A stretch of 64,000 nt of DNA, taken from the NCBI RefSeq assembly GCF_030211955.1, contig NZ_JASODI010000006.1, positions 60,158-124,157 on the forward strand, written 5' to 3'. The DNA is from Corynebacterium frankenforstense. GTDB lineage: Bacteria > Actinomycetota > Actinomycetes > Mycobacteriales > Mycobacteriaceae. Position 1 is the first letter of the stretch. Each line of letters opens with the position of its first letter. Shown here one piece after another: positions 25,433 to 35,023 of this stretch. The notes below the pieces were generated by a model. It searched no databases, was not told the origin of the DNA, and saw only the letters and a list, made by a program, of their open reading frames with translations. Both the position numbers and the translations under genes were made by a program.

Positions 25433-27880
25433 ATGAACATCCCCGCCAGCCCCTTCGACCTCGACGCCATCGGCGCGGGTCTGCCCGTCGCCGGCGCGCT
25501 GCCGGAGATCGCCGAGGCCCTCGAGGCCCACCGCCGCGCCGTGGTCGAGGCCCCGCCCGGCACCGGCAAGACCACGCTGGTCCCGCCGCTGGTCGCCGAC
25601 CTGCTCGCCCGCCGCGCCGCGAACGCAGCGGCCGACGGCACCAGGAACGGCGCCGCCCCGCTCAAGACCATCGTCACCGCGCCGCGGCGCGTGGCCGTGC
25701 GCGCCGCCGCCCGCCGCCTGCGCCACCTCTCCGGCAACGCCGGGGCCGTCGGCCACCGCGTGCGCGGCGACTCCCGGGCGGGCTCGGCCGTCGAGTTCGT
25801 CACACCGGCGGTGCTGGTGCGCATGCTGCTCTCCGACCCCGAGCTGACCGGGGTCGGCGCCGTGGTCATCGACGAGGTCCACGAGCGCCAGCTCGACACC
25901 GACCTCGCGCTGGCCTTCTCCGCGGAGCTGGCCGCCCTGCGCGAGGACCTCGACCTGGTCGTCATGTCCGCCACCCTGGACACCACGCGCTTCTCCGAGC
26001 TGCTCGGCGAGGCCCCGGTCGTCTCCACCCCGGCGGTGACCCACCCACTCGAGACCAGCTACCACCCGCACCCCGGGCGCATGGCCGCCGACCGGCGCTC
26101 CCGCGACGCCTTCTGGGCCCACCTCGCCGCGCTGGCGGACAAGGCCGTCGAGAAGTCCGGGCGCTCCGCGCTGGTCTTCGTGCCCGGCGCCCGCGAGGTC
26201 GAGCAGACCGTCGCCGCCTGCCGCACCCGGGCGCTGCCCCTGCACGGCCGCCTCGAGCGCGCCGCCCAGGACGCCGCCCTCGACGGCACGGGCCCGGCGC
26301 GCGTGGTCGTCTCCACCGCCGTCGCCGAGTCCTCCGTCACCGTGCCCGGCGTGCGCACCGTCGTCGACTCCGGGCTCTCGCGCGTACCGCGCCGCGACTC
26401 CGGGCGCGGCATGTCCGGCCTGGTCACGGTCTCGGAGGCGCGCTCGACGGCCGAGCAGCGCGCCGGCCGCGCCGGCCGTGAGGGTCCCGGCACCGTGCTG
26501 CGCGCCTTCACCTCCGACGACCTGCGCCACTTCGACGCCCACGTCACCCCCGAGATCGACACCGCCGACCTGACCCAGGCCGCGCTCTGGATGGCCTGCT
26601 GGGGCACCCCGCGCGGCGAGGGCCTCGCCCTGGTCAGCGAGCCGCAGCCGGCCGCCACCGCCGCCGCCGAGGAGACCCTGCGCGCCCTACACGCCGTCGA
26701 CGCCGAGGGGCGGCCCACCGAACTCGGCCGTCGGCTCGCCGACCTGCCGCTCGACCCGCGCCTGGGCCGTGCGCTGCTGGCCGCCGGGCCGTCGGCGGCC
26801 GAGGTGCTCGCCGCGCTTTCCGACGGCGCGTCCGGCGACCTGGGGCGCGCGAGCGCACCGTCGCGGGAGGTCGCCCGCCTGCGCTCGGTCGCGACGCGCA
26901 CCGGTACCGGGACGGGGCACCGCGCGACGTCGGCAAGCGACGGGGTGGCCGTGGGCCTGGCCTTCCCCGAGCGCATCGCCCGCCGCGAGCGCGACGGGGA
27001 GTACCTGCTGGCCTCGGGCACGCGCGCCGTGCTGCCCGGGGACACCGGGCTGAGCGGGGCGGAGTGGCTGGCCGTCGGCGAGGTCACCCGCTCCGGCACT
27101 CCGGGACGGGCCGGGCGCGCGGGCGCGACGATCCGCTCGGCGGCGCGCATCGACGAGGCCGACGCCCTGGAGATCATCGGGGTGACCGAGGAGCTGCGCG
27201 CCGACTTCGCCGGCGGGAGGCTGCGCGGGCGGGCGGTGCGCCGGGCCGGGGCCATCGAGCTCGCGGTCACCCCGACCACCGTGCCGCCGGAGCGGGCCGC
27301 CGAGGCCGTCGCCGCCGCGGTGCGCGAGGAGGGCACCGGCATGTTCCGCCTCGGCGAGAAGGCCGCCGCCCTGCGCGACCGGCTGGCCTTCCTGCACGAG
27401 CGGGTCGGCGAGCCGTGGCCCGACCCGGAGACCGCGGAGCCGGAGGTGTGGCTGGCCCCGGAGATCCAGAAGGCCGCCCACGGCACCCCGCCGGGCTCGA
27501 TCGACCTCTTCGACGCCCTGCAGCGCCTGCTGCCCTGGCCCGAGGCGACCCGCATGGACGAGCTCGCACCCCGGCGCCTCGCGGTGCCCAGCGGCTCGCA
27601 CCCGCGGGTGGACTACTCCACCGGTCGGCCCGTGGTGAGCGTCAAGCTGCAGGAGTGCTTCGGGCTGGCGGAGTCGCCCCGGTTCGCCGGGGTGCCCGTG
27701 CAGTTCCGGCTGCTCTCGCCGGCCGGGCGCGACCTGGCCGTCACCGACGACCTGGAGAGCTTCTGGTCCGGGCCGTACGCACAGGTGCGCGCCGAGATGC
27801 GCGGGCGCTACCCGAAGCACCCGTGGCCGGAGGACCCGTGGTCGGCGACGGCGACCGCGCGCACGAAGAAGCGGATGTGA
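25433..27880 (+). CDS. hrpB: ATP-dependent helicase HrpB
   Basis: 815 residues, usual length. Walker A PPGTGKTT near 40-47, DEVH box (VVIDEVHERQLDTDLALAF, near 148), SAT motif VVMSATLDTTRF near 180, then QRxGRxGR as AEQRAGRAGR near 345-350, followed by the HrpB C-terminal domain (SVKLQECFGLAESPRFAG). DEAH-box RNA helicase; its physiological role in bacteria is poorly known. A short low-complexity insertion (TGTGTGHRATSASDG) near residue 495 contains the dispersed motif GACGTCGGCAAGC (26926-26938). Start ATG at 25433 lacks a ribosome site; TACCCT stands 10 nt ahead, so the RNA may be nearly leaderless. Confidence 0.88.
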   Translation: MNIPASPFDLDAIGAGLPVAGALPEIAEALEAHRRAVVEAPPGTGKTTLVPPLVADLLARRAANAAADGTRNGAAPLKTIVTAPRRVAVRAAARRLRHLSGNAGAVGHRVRGDSRAGSAVEFVTPAVLVRMLLSDPELTGVGAVVIDEVHERQLDTDLALAFSAELAALREDLDLVVMSATLDTTRFSELLGEAPVVSTPAVTHPLETSYHPHPGRMAADRRSRDAFWAHLAALADKAVEKSGRSALVFVPGAREVEQTVAACRTRALPLHGRLERAAQDAALDGTGPARVVVSTAVAESSVTVPGVRTVVDSGLSRVPRRDSGRGMSGLVTVSEARSTAEQRAGRAGREGPGTVLRAFTSDDLRHFDAHVTPEIDTADLTQAALWMACWGTPRGEGLALVSEPQPAATAAAEETLRALHAVDAEGRPTELGRRLADLPLDPRLGRALLAAGPSAAEVLAALSDGASGDLGRASAPSREVARLRSVATRTGTGTGHRATSASDGVAVGLAFPERIARRERDGEYLLASGTRAVLPGDTGLSGAEWLAVGEVTRSGTPGRAGRAGATIRSAARIDEADALEIIGVTEELRADFAGGRLRGRAVRRAGAIELAVTPTTVPPERAAEAVAAAVREEGTGMFRLGEKAAALRDRLAFLHERVGEPWPDPETAEPEVWLAPEIQKAAHGTPPGSIDLFDALQRLLPWPEATRMDELAPRRLAVPSGSHPRVDYSTGRPVVSVKLQECFGLAESPRFAGVPVQFRLLSPAGRDLAVTDDLESFWSGPYAQVRAEMRGRYPKHPWPEDPWSATATARTKKRM

Positions 27881-27945
27881 GCCGCGCGCGGCGGGCGCGG
27901 TAAGCGGGCGCGGCCGGGTGAGTGCCCCGCGTGGGCCCCAATCTC

Positions 27946-28573
27946 TCAGCCCCACTGCTGCCAGGCGAGGTAGCCGCCCATGACCACCACGACCACCAGC
28001 AGCGCGGCGCGCAGGAAGCGGGTGCCGCCGGCGATGACGGTGCGCGCGCCGACGACGTTGGCCGCCGCGAGCACCAGCGCCAGGCCCCGGCGCGCACGCC
28101 CGGGCAAGGGTCGCTTGTCAGTAAGCCGAAGCCGGGGGTGCAGGGCCCCGGCGCGCACGCCCGGGCAAGGGAGCCGAGGTCTCCCGGCCCAGGGAGGGGT
28201 TGGTCGCCACGACGAGGCCTGCGGCCAGCATGAGCACGATGACCAGCAGGAGCATCACCTCGGCGGGCACCGGCGAGGTCGTCGCCGCCCCTGCCATCGC
28301 GCAGACGACGGCCACGGGCAGGTGGTAGCGCAGCAGGTGCACGGGCGGGCGGGCCTTGCACATCAGCGTCACCGCCGCCGAGCCGCTGCCGCAGATGACG
28401 GCGACCTTGTTGGTGGCCACCGCGACCGCCGGGGCGAGTTCCGGGGCGACGGCCATGATCAGCGGGATGAGGATCAGGCCCCCGCCGCCGACGACGGCGT
28501 CGGCCCAGCCGGCCACGAGCGCGCCGCCCGCGAGCACGGTCAGCGCCTCCGCCGAGAGTCCGAGGAAGAGCAC
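27946..28573 (-). pseudogene. TSUP (TauE/SafE) permease, broken
   Basis: Starts at a GTG (28573) behind AGAGGAG. The first half is a normal TSUP membrane protein (AGWADAVVGGGGLILIPLIM, ATNKVAVICGSGSAAVTLMC) up to about residue 130. The frame then runs into a GC-rich insertion and stops at 28118. The normal C-terminal end (ANVVGARTVIAGGTRFLR and a last membrane helix) is found in another frame, 28080-27946. Some 75-90 residues of the second half, with its GF-DG-FGPG region, are missing, so this is more than a simple frameshift. Two 28-bp direct repeats sit at the junction. Divergent from abrB. Confidence 0.75.
28083..28171. repeat. 28-bp direct repeats at the TSUP breakpoint
   Basis: Identical copies at 28083-28110 and 28144-28171, each beginning GGCCCCGGCGCGCACG and ending CCCGGGCAAGGG, separated by 33 bp. 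The 61-bp period is not a multiple of three, so gain or loss of one copy changes the frame of the permease. Confidence 0.85.
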
Positions 28574-28738
28574 GCGCGGGTCTCCTCTCGCTGATCATCC
28601 CGCGTCCTGTCTGGGGCGGGCGTCCCGCATCCTGTCGCACGGGATGTGCCCCGCCCTTTCAGCCTAGGCCCGGTGGGTGACCCACTAGGATCGGGAGCGC
28701 ACCCCGCAGCCACGAAGGAGAGGATACCCGCACGTCCG

Positions 28739-29797
28739 ATGGCTCTCACCCGCCCCGACAGTCCCTTGCGCTGGCTGTTCGTCGTGCCGGCCTCGATCGG
28801 GCTGGGCTGGCTCTTCGACCGCTGGAACGTGCCCGCCGGCTGGATTCTGGCCGCCATCGTCGTCTCCGGCACCGTGGCACTCGGTACCGGGCATGACCTG
28901 CAGGTCAACAAGTACTACCGGCGCTTCGGCCGCGGCATCATCGGCATCCTGGCCGCGATGCCGATCGTGGGTGTCTCCCTAGGCGAGATCGCCGGCACCC
29001 TGATCCCCGCCGCCGTCTTCGGGGCGGTGACCGTGGGCGCCGGGGTGGGCGGCGGCATCCTGCTGGGCCGCTCGGAGAAGGAGATCTCCACCGAGACCGC
29101 GATGCTGTCGATGCTGCCCGGCGGGGCGTCGACCATGCCCGCGCTGGCCGACGAGATCGGCGCGGACTACCGCTACGTCGCCCTCGTGCAGTACCTGCGC
29201 CTGCTCATCGTCTCGGTCACCCTGCCGGCCGTCGCGCACCTGCTGACACCGCCGGCCGAGGCCGGCCACGCCATCGGCGCCGACTTCCACTTCAACCTGC
29301 TGGCCGCCGTGATCATCGTCGCCGCCGCCATGTTCGGCGACCCCATCGGCCAGAAGCTGAAGATCCCGGCCGCCGGGGTGCTCTGCCCGATGCTGCTGGC
29401 CGTGATCGGCAGCTGGGTCACCCCGGACTCGATCAGCTTCGAGCCGCCGATGGTCTTCGCGGTCATGGCGTTCCTGTCCATCGGCTGGATCGCCGGCGGC
29501 GCGCTGTCGGTGCCGACGCTGAAGCTCTTCGCCCGTCAGCTGCCGGTGACGGTGGCCTACATCTTCTTCATGATGGCCGTCTGCGCCGGCGCGGGTGTCC
29601 TCGCCGCGCTGTGGACGGGGGTCACCCACTTCGAGGGCTACCTGGCCACCACGCCCGGCGCGCTCGAGACGGTCCTCGCGCTCTCCGCAGAGGGCGGGGC
29701 GGGCTCCGAGGTGATCACCTTCCAGATCCTGCGCCTGGTCGCGGTGCTGCTGCTGGCGGCCTGGCTGCCGCAGATCCTCCGCATCATGCGCAGATAG
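28739..29797 (+). CDS. AbrB-family (PF05145) integral membrane protein
   Basis: 352 residues from the ATG at 28739. Two copies of a membrane module are visible: the first with IGLGWLFDRWNVPAGWILAA and the glycine-rich TAMLSMLPGGASTMPALADE block, the second with MVFAVMAFLSIGWIAGGALS and ATTPGALETVLALSAEGGAG. The paired P-GG/PGALE motifs define the AbrB (once called ammonia monooxygenase-like) membrane family, of unknown transport or regulatory role. TAGGAT at 28686 may be its -10 box; the GAAGGAGAGG site is slightly distant (15 nt). Confidence 0.75.
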   Translation: MALTRPDSPLRWLFVVPASIGLGWLFDRWNVPAGWILAAIVVSGTVALGTGHDLQVNKYYRRFGRGIIGILAAMPIVGVSLGEIAGTLIPAAVFGAVTVGAGVGGGILLGRSEKEISTETAMLSMLPGGASTMPALADEIGADYRYVALVQYLRLLIVSVTLPAVAHLLTPPAEAGHAIGADFHFNLLAAVIIVAAAMFGDPIGQKLKIPAAGVLCPMLLAVIGSWVTPDSISFEPPMVFAVMAFLSIGWIAGGALSVPTLKLFARQLPVTVAYIFFMMAVCAGAGVLAALWTGVTHFEGYLATTPGALETVLALSAEGGAGSEVITFQILRLVAVLLLAAWLPQILRIMRR

Positions 29798-29814
29798 CTC
29801 ACCGGGCGGGTCGC

Positions 29815-31491
29815 TCAGTCCAGCAGATCCTCGCGCAGCACGGACATCGGGATCGAGCCGCGGCGCAGCGCCTCGTTGTGGAACTGGCCCAGCGTCATGC
29901 CCTGATCGAGGGCGTCGTCGCGCAGCTCGCGCCACATGCGCTCGCCGAGCGCGTAGGCCGAGCCCTGGCCGGGCCAGCCGAGCAAGCGGTCGAGCTCGAA
30001 GACCAGGTTCGGCTCGGCCATCGCGGTGTTCTCGCGCAGGAAGGTCTTGGCGTAGGAGGAGTCCCACACCCCGCCGTCCGGCGTCTTCTTGCCCAGGTGC
30101 ACGCCGATGTCCAGCGCCACGCGCGCGGCGCGCAGACGTTGGGCGTCGAGAAGCCCCATGCGGAAGCCGGGGTCGTCGCAGTAGCCCAGGTCGGCCATGA
30201 GCTGCTCGGCGTAGAGCGCCCAGCCCTCGCCGTGGCCGGCGATCCAGGTCACCGAGCGGCGCCACAGGTTCAGCGAGGACTCCGCCAGGCCGATGCCGAT
30301 CTGCAGGTGGTGGCCGGGCACGCCCTCGTGGAAGACGGTCGAGAGCTCCTGCCACATGTGGAAGGTCTTCTGCTCCTCCGGCACCGACCACCACATCCGG
30401 CCGGGGCGGGCGAAGTCGTCGGACGGCGGGGTGTAGAAGATGCCGCCGGTGCCGGCCGGGTCGATGCGGCACTCGATGGTCTTGATCTCGTCGGGCACGT
30501 CGACCTCGGTGCCGTCGAGGTGCACAATGGCCTGGTCGGCCACGCCCTGCATCCACTCCTGGAGCGCCCCGGTGCCGTTGATCGTGTAGTGCTCGTCCTG
30601 GTTGAGCTGGTGCATCGCCTGGCGCACGGTGGTGCCGGCGCCATAGAGCTCGGCGGCGACACCCTCCTGGCGGGCGCGCAGCTCCGCGATGCGCTCGAGC
30701 GACCAGGTGTAGGCCTCGTCGAGGTCGACCACGTCGCCGAGGTGGTCGTGGGAGAACAGCTCGAAGCGGTCGCGGCCCACCGCGTCCGAGTGCGGGGCGA
30801 CCGGGGCGAGGTGCTCGTTGAGCCAGTCGGCGAACTCACCGAAGGCCTCCTTGGCGGCCGCGACCTCACGCGAGTCGGGGTCCAGGCCCAGGCCCTCGAA
30901 GACGGAGCCGGTCTCCGCCAGCTCCTCGCACTGGGTGTTGACGGCGTCGACCTGGCGCAGCGGGGCGACCAGGCCGTGACCGGCGGCCTCGTCCAGCGAG
31001 GCGCGGTAGCCCTCGAGGGCGGCGGGCACCTTGGCCAGGCGCGCGCGCACGGCCTCGAGGTCCTCGGCCGTCTCGTGCGGCATGAGCAGGAAGGAGTCGC
31101 GGATCGTCTGCACGGGCGACTCGATGACGTTGAGGTCGCGCAGGTCCTCGGCGTGGTGGTGGCGGTCGAGGAAGACACCCAGACGGTCGCGCAGCGCGGC
31201 GGCGGTGACCTGGTCGACGTCGTCGAAGTCGTCCTCGTCGTCGGAGCTGTCGGTGGCCTCGTCGAAGGCGTCGACGTCCATGACCATCTCGCGGGTCCGC
31301 TCGCCCAGGGCGTCGTAGTACTCCGGGGAGAAGTCCTGCAGCTCACCGTCGTGGCCGGGCAGGCCCCACTCGGTGGCCCACGTCGGAGACAGCTCCGCGA
31401 GGTCGGCCACGAACGCCTCACAGGCGGCGTCGAGCAGGGAAGGCTCCCGGGATGCCTCGTCCGAGGAGCTCAGCGCAGTCGGAGAACTCAT
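29815..31491 (-). CDS. DUF885-family metallopeptidase
   Basis: 558 residues from the ATG at 31491. FHEGVPGHHLQIG carries the HExxxGHH-type zinc signature of DUF885 proteins, with GHGEGWALYAEQLM as the third-ligand helix. The acidic DATDSSDDEDDFDDVD segment near residue 90 is unusual. Members are thought to be cytoplasmic peptidases. Its 3' end faces abrB, with 17 bp between stops and no clear hairpin. Confidence 0.75.
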   Translation of the reverse strand: MSSPTALSSSDEASREPSLLDAACEAFVADLAELSPTWATEWGLPGHDGELQDFSPEYYDALGERTREMVMDVDAFDEATDSSDDEDDFDDVDQVTAAALRDRLGVFLDRHHHAEDLRDLNVIESPVQTIRDSFLLMPHETAEDLEAVRARLAKVPAALEGYRASLDEAAGHGLVAPLRQVDAVNTQCEELAETGSVFEGLGLDPDSREVAAAKEAFGEFADWLNEHLAPVAPHSDAVGRDRFELFSHDHLGDVVDLDEAYTWSLERIAELRARQEGVAAELYGAGTTVRQAMHQLNQDEHYTINGTGALQEWMQGVADQAIVHLDGTEVDVPDEIKTIECRIDPAGTGGIFYTPPSDDFARPGRMWWSVPEEQKTFHMWQELSTVFHEGVPGHHLQIGIGLAESSLNLWRRSVTWIAGHGEGWALYAEQLMADLGYCDDPGFRMGLLDAQRLRAARVALDIGVHLGKKTPDGGVWDSSYAKTFLRENTAMAEPNLVFELDRLLGWPGQGSAYALGERMWRELRDDALDQGMTLGQFHNEALRRGSIPMSVLREDLLD

Positions 31492-31637
31492 AAGCGGACA
31501 GTCTAGCCCCCAGCCCCGGAGCGGGGCCACCCGTGGAAAAATTACGGCTGACCTGGAATTTCCGGCGCCTTTCCCGCGCGCGCCCGCGCGGGCGCCGGTA
31601 GCCTCGGAGTCACAGCGAAGAGATAGAGGAGCAACCG

Positions 31638-32483
31638 GTGCACCACTCAGACACCCTCGACGCGGACATCGCGCGCGCCGCGGAGCTCATCGCCGCGGCC
31701 GCCGGGACGCACTCCGACGCGGCCGACGCGGCCGCCGCCGACCCCCACCACGACCTGCGCGTCGAGGTCTTCACCGGGGCCGGCATGTCCGCCGACTCCG
31801 GCCTGGACACCTTCCGCGACGCGGGCACCGGCCTGTGGGAGAACGTCGACCCCACCGCGCTGGCCAGCATCGACGCCTGGGCGCGCGACCCGGAGCCCAT
31901 GTGGGCCTGGTACCTGTGGCGCGCACGCAAGTCGCTGGACGCCGAGCCCAACGCCGGGCACCTGGCCGTCGCCGACTGGCAGGCCGAGGGCCCCGGCCAG
32001 GTGCACGTGACCACCCAGAACATCGACGACCTGCACGAGCGCGCCGGCGCGCACGACGTCGCCCACCTGCACGGCTCGCTCTTCGACTTCCGCTGCACCA
32101 TCTGCGCGCGGCCCTACCGCGGCATCCACGAGGGCGACATCCCCGTCGAACCGGTGGAGCGCGCCACCCCGCCGACCTGCCCGCGCTGCGGCAACCTCGT
32201 CCGCCCCGGGGTCGTGTGGTTCGGCGAGGCGCTGCCCCACGACGAGTGGGACGCCGCCGAGCGCTGGGCGCGGCGCGCGGACGTGATGATCGTCGTCGGC
32301 ACCTCGGGCGTGGTCTACCCCGCGGCCGGCCTGCCGGTGCTCGCCGCGCAGTCCGGCGCCGTGATCATCGAGGTCACCCCACAGCCGACCGAGCTGACCG
32401 GGCTGGCCGCGGTGTCCCTTTCGACCACCGCCGCCCACGGGCTGCCGTTGCTTTACGACGCCGTGCTCGGCGCCGTCGGCTGA
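31638..32483 (+). CDS. cobB: NAD-dependent protein deacylase (sirtuin)
   Basis: 281 residues from a GTG at 31638 behind AGAGGAG. Sirtuin motifs in order: GAGMSADSGLDTFRD (47-61), QNIDDLHERAG (about 121-131), the catalytic His of HLHGSLF (about 144), a zinc ribbon CTIC and CPRC (about 156 and 178), and the NAD-binding VGTSGVVYPAAGLP. It removes acyl groups from lysines using NAD. The first 40 residues are a low-complexity extension. Between this gene and the next (32484-32742) lies a GC-rich stretch with one dispersed-motif copy (32585-32596). Confidence 0.88.
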   Translation: MHHSDTLDADIARAAELIAAAAGTHSDAADAAAADPHHDLRVEVFTGAGMSADSGLDTFRDAGTGLWENVDPTALASIDAWARDPEPMWAWYLWRARKSLDAEPNAGHLAVADWQAEGPGQVHVTTQNIDDLHERAGAHDVAHLHGSLFDFRCTICARPYRGIHEGDIPVEPVERATPPTCPRCGNLVRPGVVWFGEALPHDEWDAAERWARRADVMIVVGTSGVVYPAAGLPVLAAQSGAVIIEVTPQPTELTGLAAVSLSTTAAHGLPLLYDAVLGAVG

Positions 32484-32742
32484 CACGTGCGGCGCGGGCG
32501 CGGCCCCGGCGCGGCCCCGGCGCGTCCCCGGCGCGCCGCCGCGCGCCCGACGGCGCGGGTACCGCGCCCGGGGGGGACGGGCGGGGCGTCGGCAATTTCG
32601 TGTACCTTTACCCCGATACGGGTGAAACCGATGGTGGCTCCCCGGACGTATGAACTGGTGAGAACGCCCGGATTAGACCGAGCGGTACAGATTAGGGGGC
32701 ATTTTTTGGACAACTTGGTCTACACAGGTTTATTGTGAACTC

Positions 32743-33897
32743 ATGCACCGTCGCCCAGGCACCACAGCTTTCGCCCGCCCGCAGTCCCCTGCGGCGAAGT
32801 GCCTGCACCTGATCCGCCTGCGCAGAGCACGCACCCGCCCCGAGCTCATCGAGGCCACCGGGCTGTCGCAGCCGACGATCACGCGCGCCGTGACCACCCT
32901 GATCAACGCGGGCCTGATCCGGGCGCGCGCCGACCTGGCGGTCTCCGACGGACCGGGAAGGCCCACCACGCCGCTGGAGCCGGCCGACTTCCCGGCGGTA
33001 TTCGTCGGCGCGGCCGTGGGCACCTCCTCGACGTACCTGGGACTCTACGACGCCGAGGGCCGCCGCCTGCGCGACCTGGACCTGAAGATCAAGGTCTCCG
33101 AGCACGAGGACTCCGACTTCCTCGAGCACCTCGTCGCCGGCATCAACCGGCTCACCGCGGGCGTGGCCACCCCGCTCGGCGCGCTCGGCGTGACCACCTC
33201 GGGGCAGGTCACCGAGCGCGGGATCGTGGACGCGCCCAACCTGGGCTGGCACGGCGTCGACTTCGCCGGGCGGCTGCGCTACCACTTCGACGTGCCGGTG
33301 ACGGTCTCGGCGGCCGTGCCCGCCATCCTCGGCTCGGAGACCCAGTCGGCGAACCTGCCGGCGGCCGGCGACGAGCCGCCGCGCACGCTCGCGCTCTTCG
33401 CCGACGACTCGATCAGCGCCGCGGTCACCCACGCCACCGGAGTCACCCAGCTCAGCTCGCTGCCCGCACCCGCGCCCGGGCCCGGGCTGCCCACCACCGC
33501 CGAGGAGCGGCTGAGCACCCAGGGCTTCCTGGACACCGTCGCCGCGGCGGGGCTGGGCACGATGACGCTCGAGGACGCGGTGGGCCGCGCCGAGCACTCC
33601 CGGGAGCTGCGCGCGCTGCTCGACGAGCGCGCCCGGATGCTCGGCGACATGTGCGCCGCCCTCATCGCGCGCCACCACCCGGACACCCTGGTCCTGGCCG
33701 GCAGCGCGCTGACGGCCGACCCGCGCGCGCCGCAGACCTTCGCCAAGACGGTGCGCGGCCGGGTGGGCAACGACGTGGAGCTGCGTATGATCCCCGGTCA
33801 CCGGGAGATCGTGGTCGCCATCGCGCGCGCCGTCGCGCTGGACAAGCTGCTGCGCGACCCGGTCGAGGTCGCCGACGGCGTCGGCGCCGCGGCCTGA
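32743..33897 (+). CDS. ROK-family transcriptional regulator
   Basis: 384 residues. N-terminal winged helix (RPELIEATGLSQPTITRAVT, about 31-50) followed by a ROK/NagC-type sugar-kinase-like fold (FVGAAVGTSSTYLGLYDAEG, then LGALGVTTSGQVTERGIVDA). The cysteine-rich zinc motif of true ROK sugar kinases is not evident, so it is a repressor. TATTGT (32731-32736) six nt before the ATG suggests a leaderless message. No sugar transporter or enzyme is adjacent, so the regulon is not in the window. Two GC-rich linkers (APAPGPGLPTTAEE) interrupt the kinase-like domain. Confidence 0.75.
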   Translation: MHRRPGTTAFARPQSPAAKCLHLIRLRRARTRPELIEATGLSQPTITRAVTTLINAGLIRARADLAVSDGPGRPTTPLEPADFPAVFVGAAVGTSSTYLGLYDAEGRRLRDLDLKIKVSEHEDSDFLEHLVAGINRLTAGVATPLGALGVTTSGQVTERGIVDAPNLGWHGVDFAGRLRYHFDVPVTVSAAVPAILGSETQSANLPAAGDEPPRTLALFADDSISAAVTHATGVTQLSSLPAPAPGPGLPTTAEERLSTQGFLDTVAAAGLGTMTLEDAVGRAEHSRELRALLDERARMLGDMCAALIARHHPDTLVLAGSALTADPRAPQTFAKTVRGRVGNDVELRMIPGHREIVVAIARAVALDKLLRDPVEVADGVGAAA

Positions 33898-33954
33898 AGG
33901 CTACGGCCGGTCCGGCTCAGCGCGCGGCACCCGGCTCAGTGCGCGGCACCCGTC

Positions 33955-35019
33955 TCAACGCGCGGTGTCCTTGACCTCCTCCGCCACGGCGCGGGCCGTC
34001 TGCTTGGCGTAGGGGCCGACCCCGAGGATCGTCGCCGAGCCCGGGCCGGTGCGGTCGCCGTAGCCGACCAGGTGCAGCCCGGGGACAGGTTCGTGCGGGT
34101 CGGCCCCGCGCCGGTCGGCCCCGCCGGCGCCGCCGAGGAGCCCGCGGAAGGGCCCGAGGGCCGGGCGGAAGCCGGTGCACCAGATCAGATGGTCCGCGCC
34201 GACCTGGGACAGGGAGGCGAACATCGGGGTGGCGGTGAGCCGCCCGGCGTCGCGCATGCGGCGCACCTGGGGCAGCACGACGATGTCGCCCAGCCGCGAG
34301 TCCGACCCCGGGTCGGGGCGGCCCGCGGCGATCTCCCGGAAGCGCTCCCGGTTGCGCCGGAAGAGCACCCGCCCGTCGACGTCGTCGGGCATCCAGCGCG
34401 GGGCGTGCCGGGTGTACCAGGTCACCTCGCCGACGTCCGGATCCTCGAGCAGTTCCGCGGCGATCTGGGCCCCCGAGTTCGCCGCGCCGACCACCGCCAC
34501 CGAGCGCCCGGCGAAGGGGGCCGGTCCGGGGTAGTTGGCCGAATGCCACTGCCTGCCGGAGAAACGGCCCGGATAGGCCGGCACGAACGGGGCCGACCAG
34601 GTGCCGGTGGCGCCGATGACCCGCGCGCACGTCCACGTCAAGTCCGGCACGGCGGCGTGCACCCGGAACCCGCCGCCGTCGAGCGCCTCGACGCGCCCGA
34701 CCCGCACGGGCCGCTCAACGGGGATGCGGTAACGGCGCTCGTACATGGCCAGGTAGTCGACGACGTGCCGGGCCGGCGGGAAGCCCTCATGGGCGGGCAT
34801 GGGCACGCCGGGCAGGTTGGAGAACCCGGCCGTGGAGAACAGCGTCAGCGACGGCCAGGCGTGCCGCCAGGCGCCGCCCGGGCCGGGCTGGTCGTCGAGG
34901 ACCAGCACGTCGACCCCGGCGCGCAGCAGGTAGAACGCGGTGGCCAGGCCGGATTGACCGCCGCCGACGACGATCGCCTCGTGGTCGAACCCGGCCCCGG
35001 GTGCAGTGCACGCGACCAT
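33955..35019 (-). CDS. arsO: FAD-dependent monooxygenase ArsO
   Basis: 354 residues. GGGQSGLATAFYLLRAG near 19-35 binds FAD, and a second Rossmann motif VAVVGAANSGAQIAAELLED near 170-190 binds NADPH; GPGGAWRHAW lies between. This is the CzcO/flavin-monooxygenase group, and the form next to arsR and acr3 is ArsO of actinobacterial arsenic islands. Its precise reaction is unsettled. It starts 5 nt after the arsR stop, so arsR-arsO is an operon, divergent from the arsenite pump. Confidence 0.8.
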   Translation of the reverse strand: MVACTAPGAGFDHEAIVVGGGQSGLATAFYLLRAGVDVLVLDDQPGPGGAWRHAWPSLTLFSTAGFSNLPGVPMPAHEGFPPARHVVDYLAMYERRYRIPVERPVRVGRVEALDGGGFRVHAAVPDLTWTCARVIGATGTWSAPFVPAYPGRFSGRQWHSANYPGPAPFAGRSVAVVGAANSGAQIAAELLEDPDVGEVTWYTRHAPRWMPDDVDGRVLFRRNRERFREIAAGRPDPGSDSRLGDIVVLPQVRRMRDAGRLTATPMFASLSQVGADHLIWCTGFRPALGPFRGLLGGAGGADRRGADPHEPVPGLHLVGYGDRTGPGSATILGVGPYAKQTARAVAEEVKDTAR

Positions 35020-35023
35020 GCCG

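Noticed and set aside
32484..32742. Small gene in the GC-rich gap after the sirtuin gene
   Set aside because: Frames encode only Arg/Pro/Ala-rich sequence; the segment looks like simple GC repeat plus a promoter for the ROK gene.
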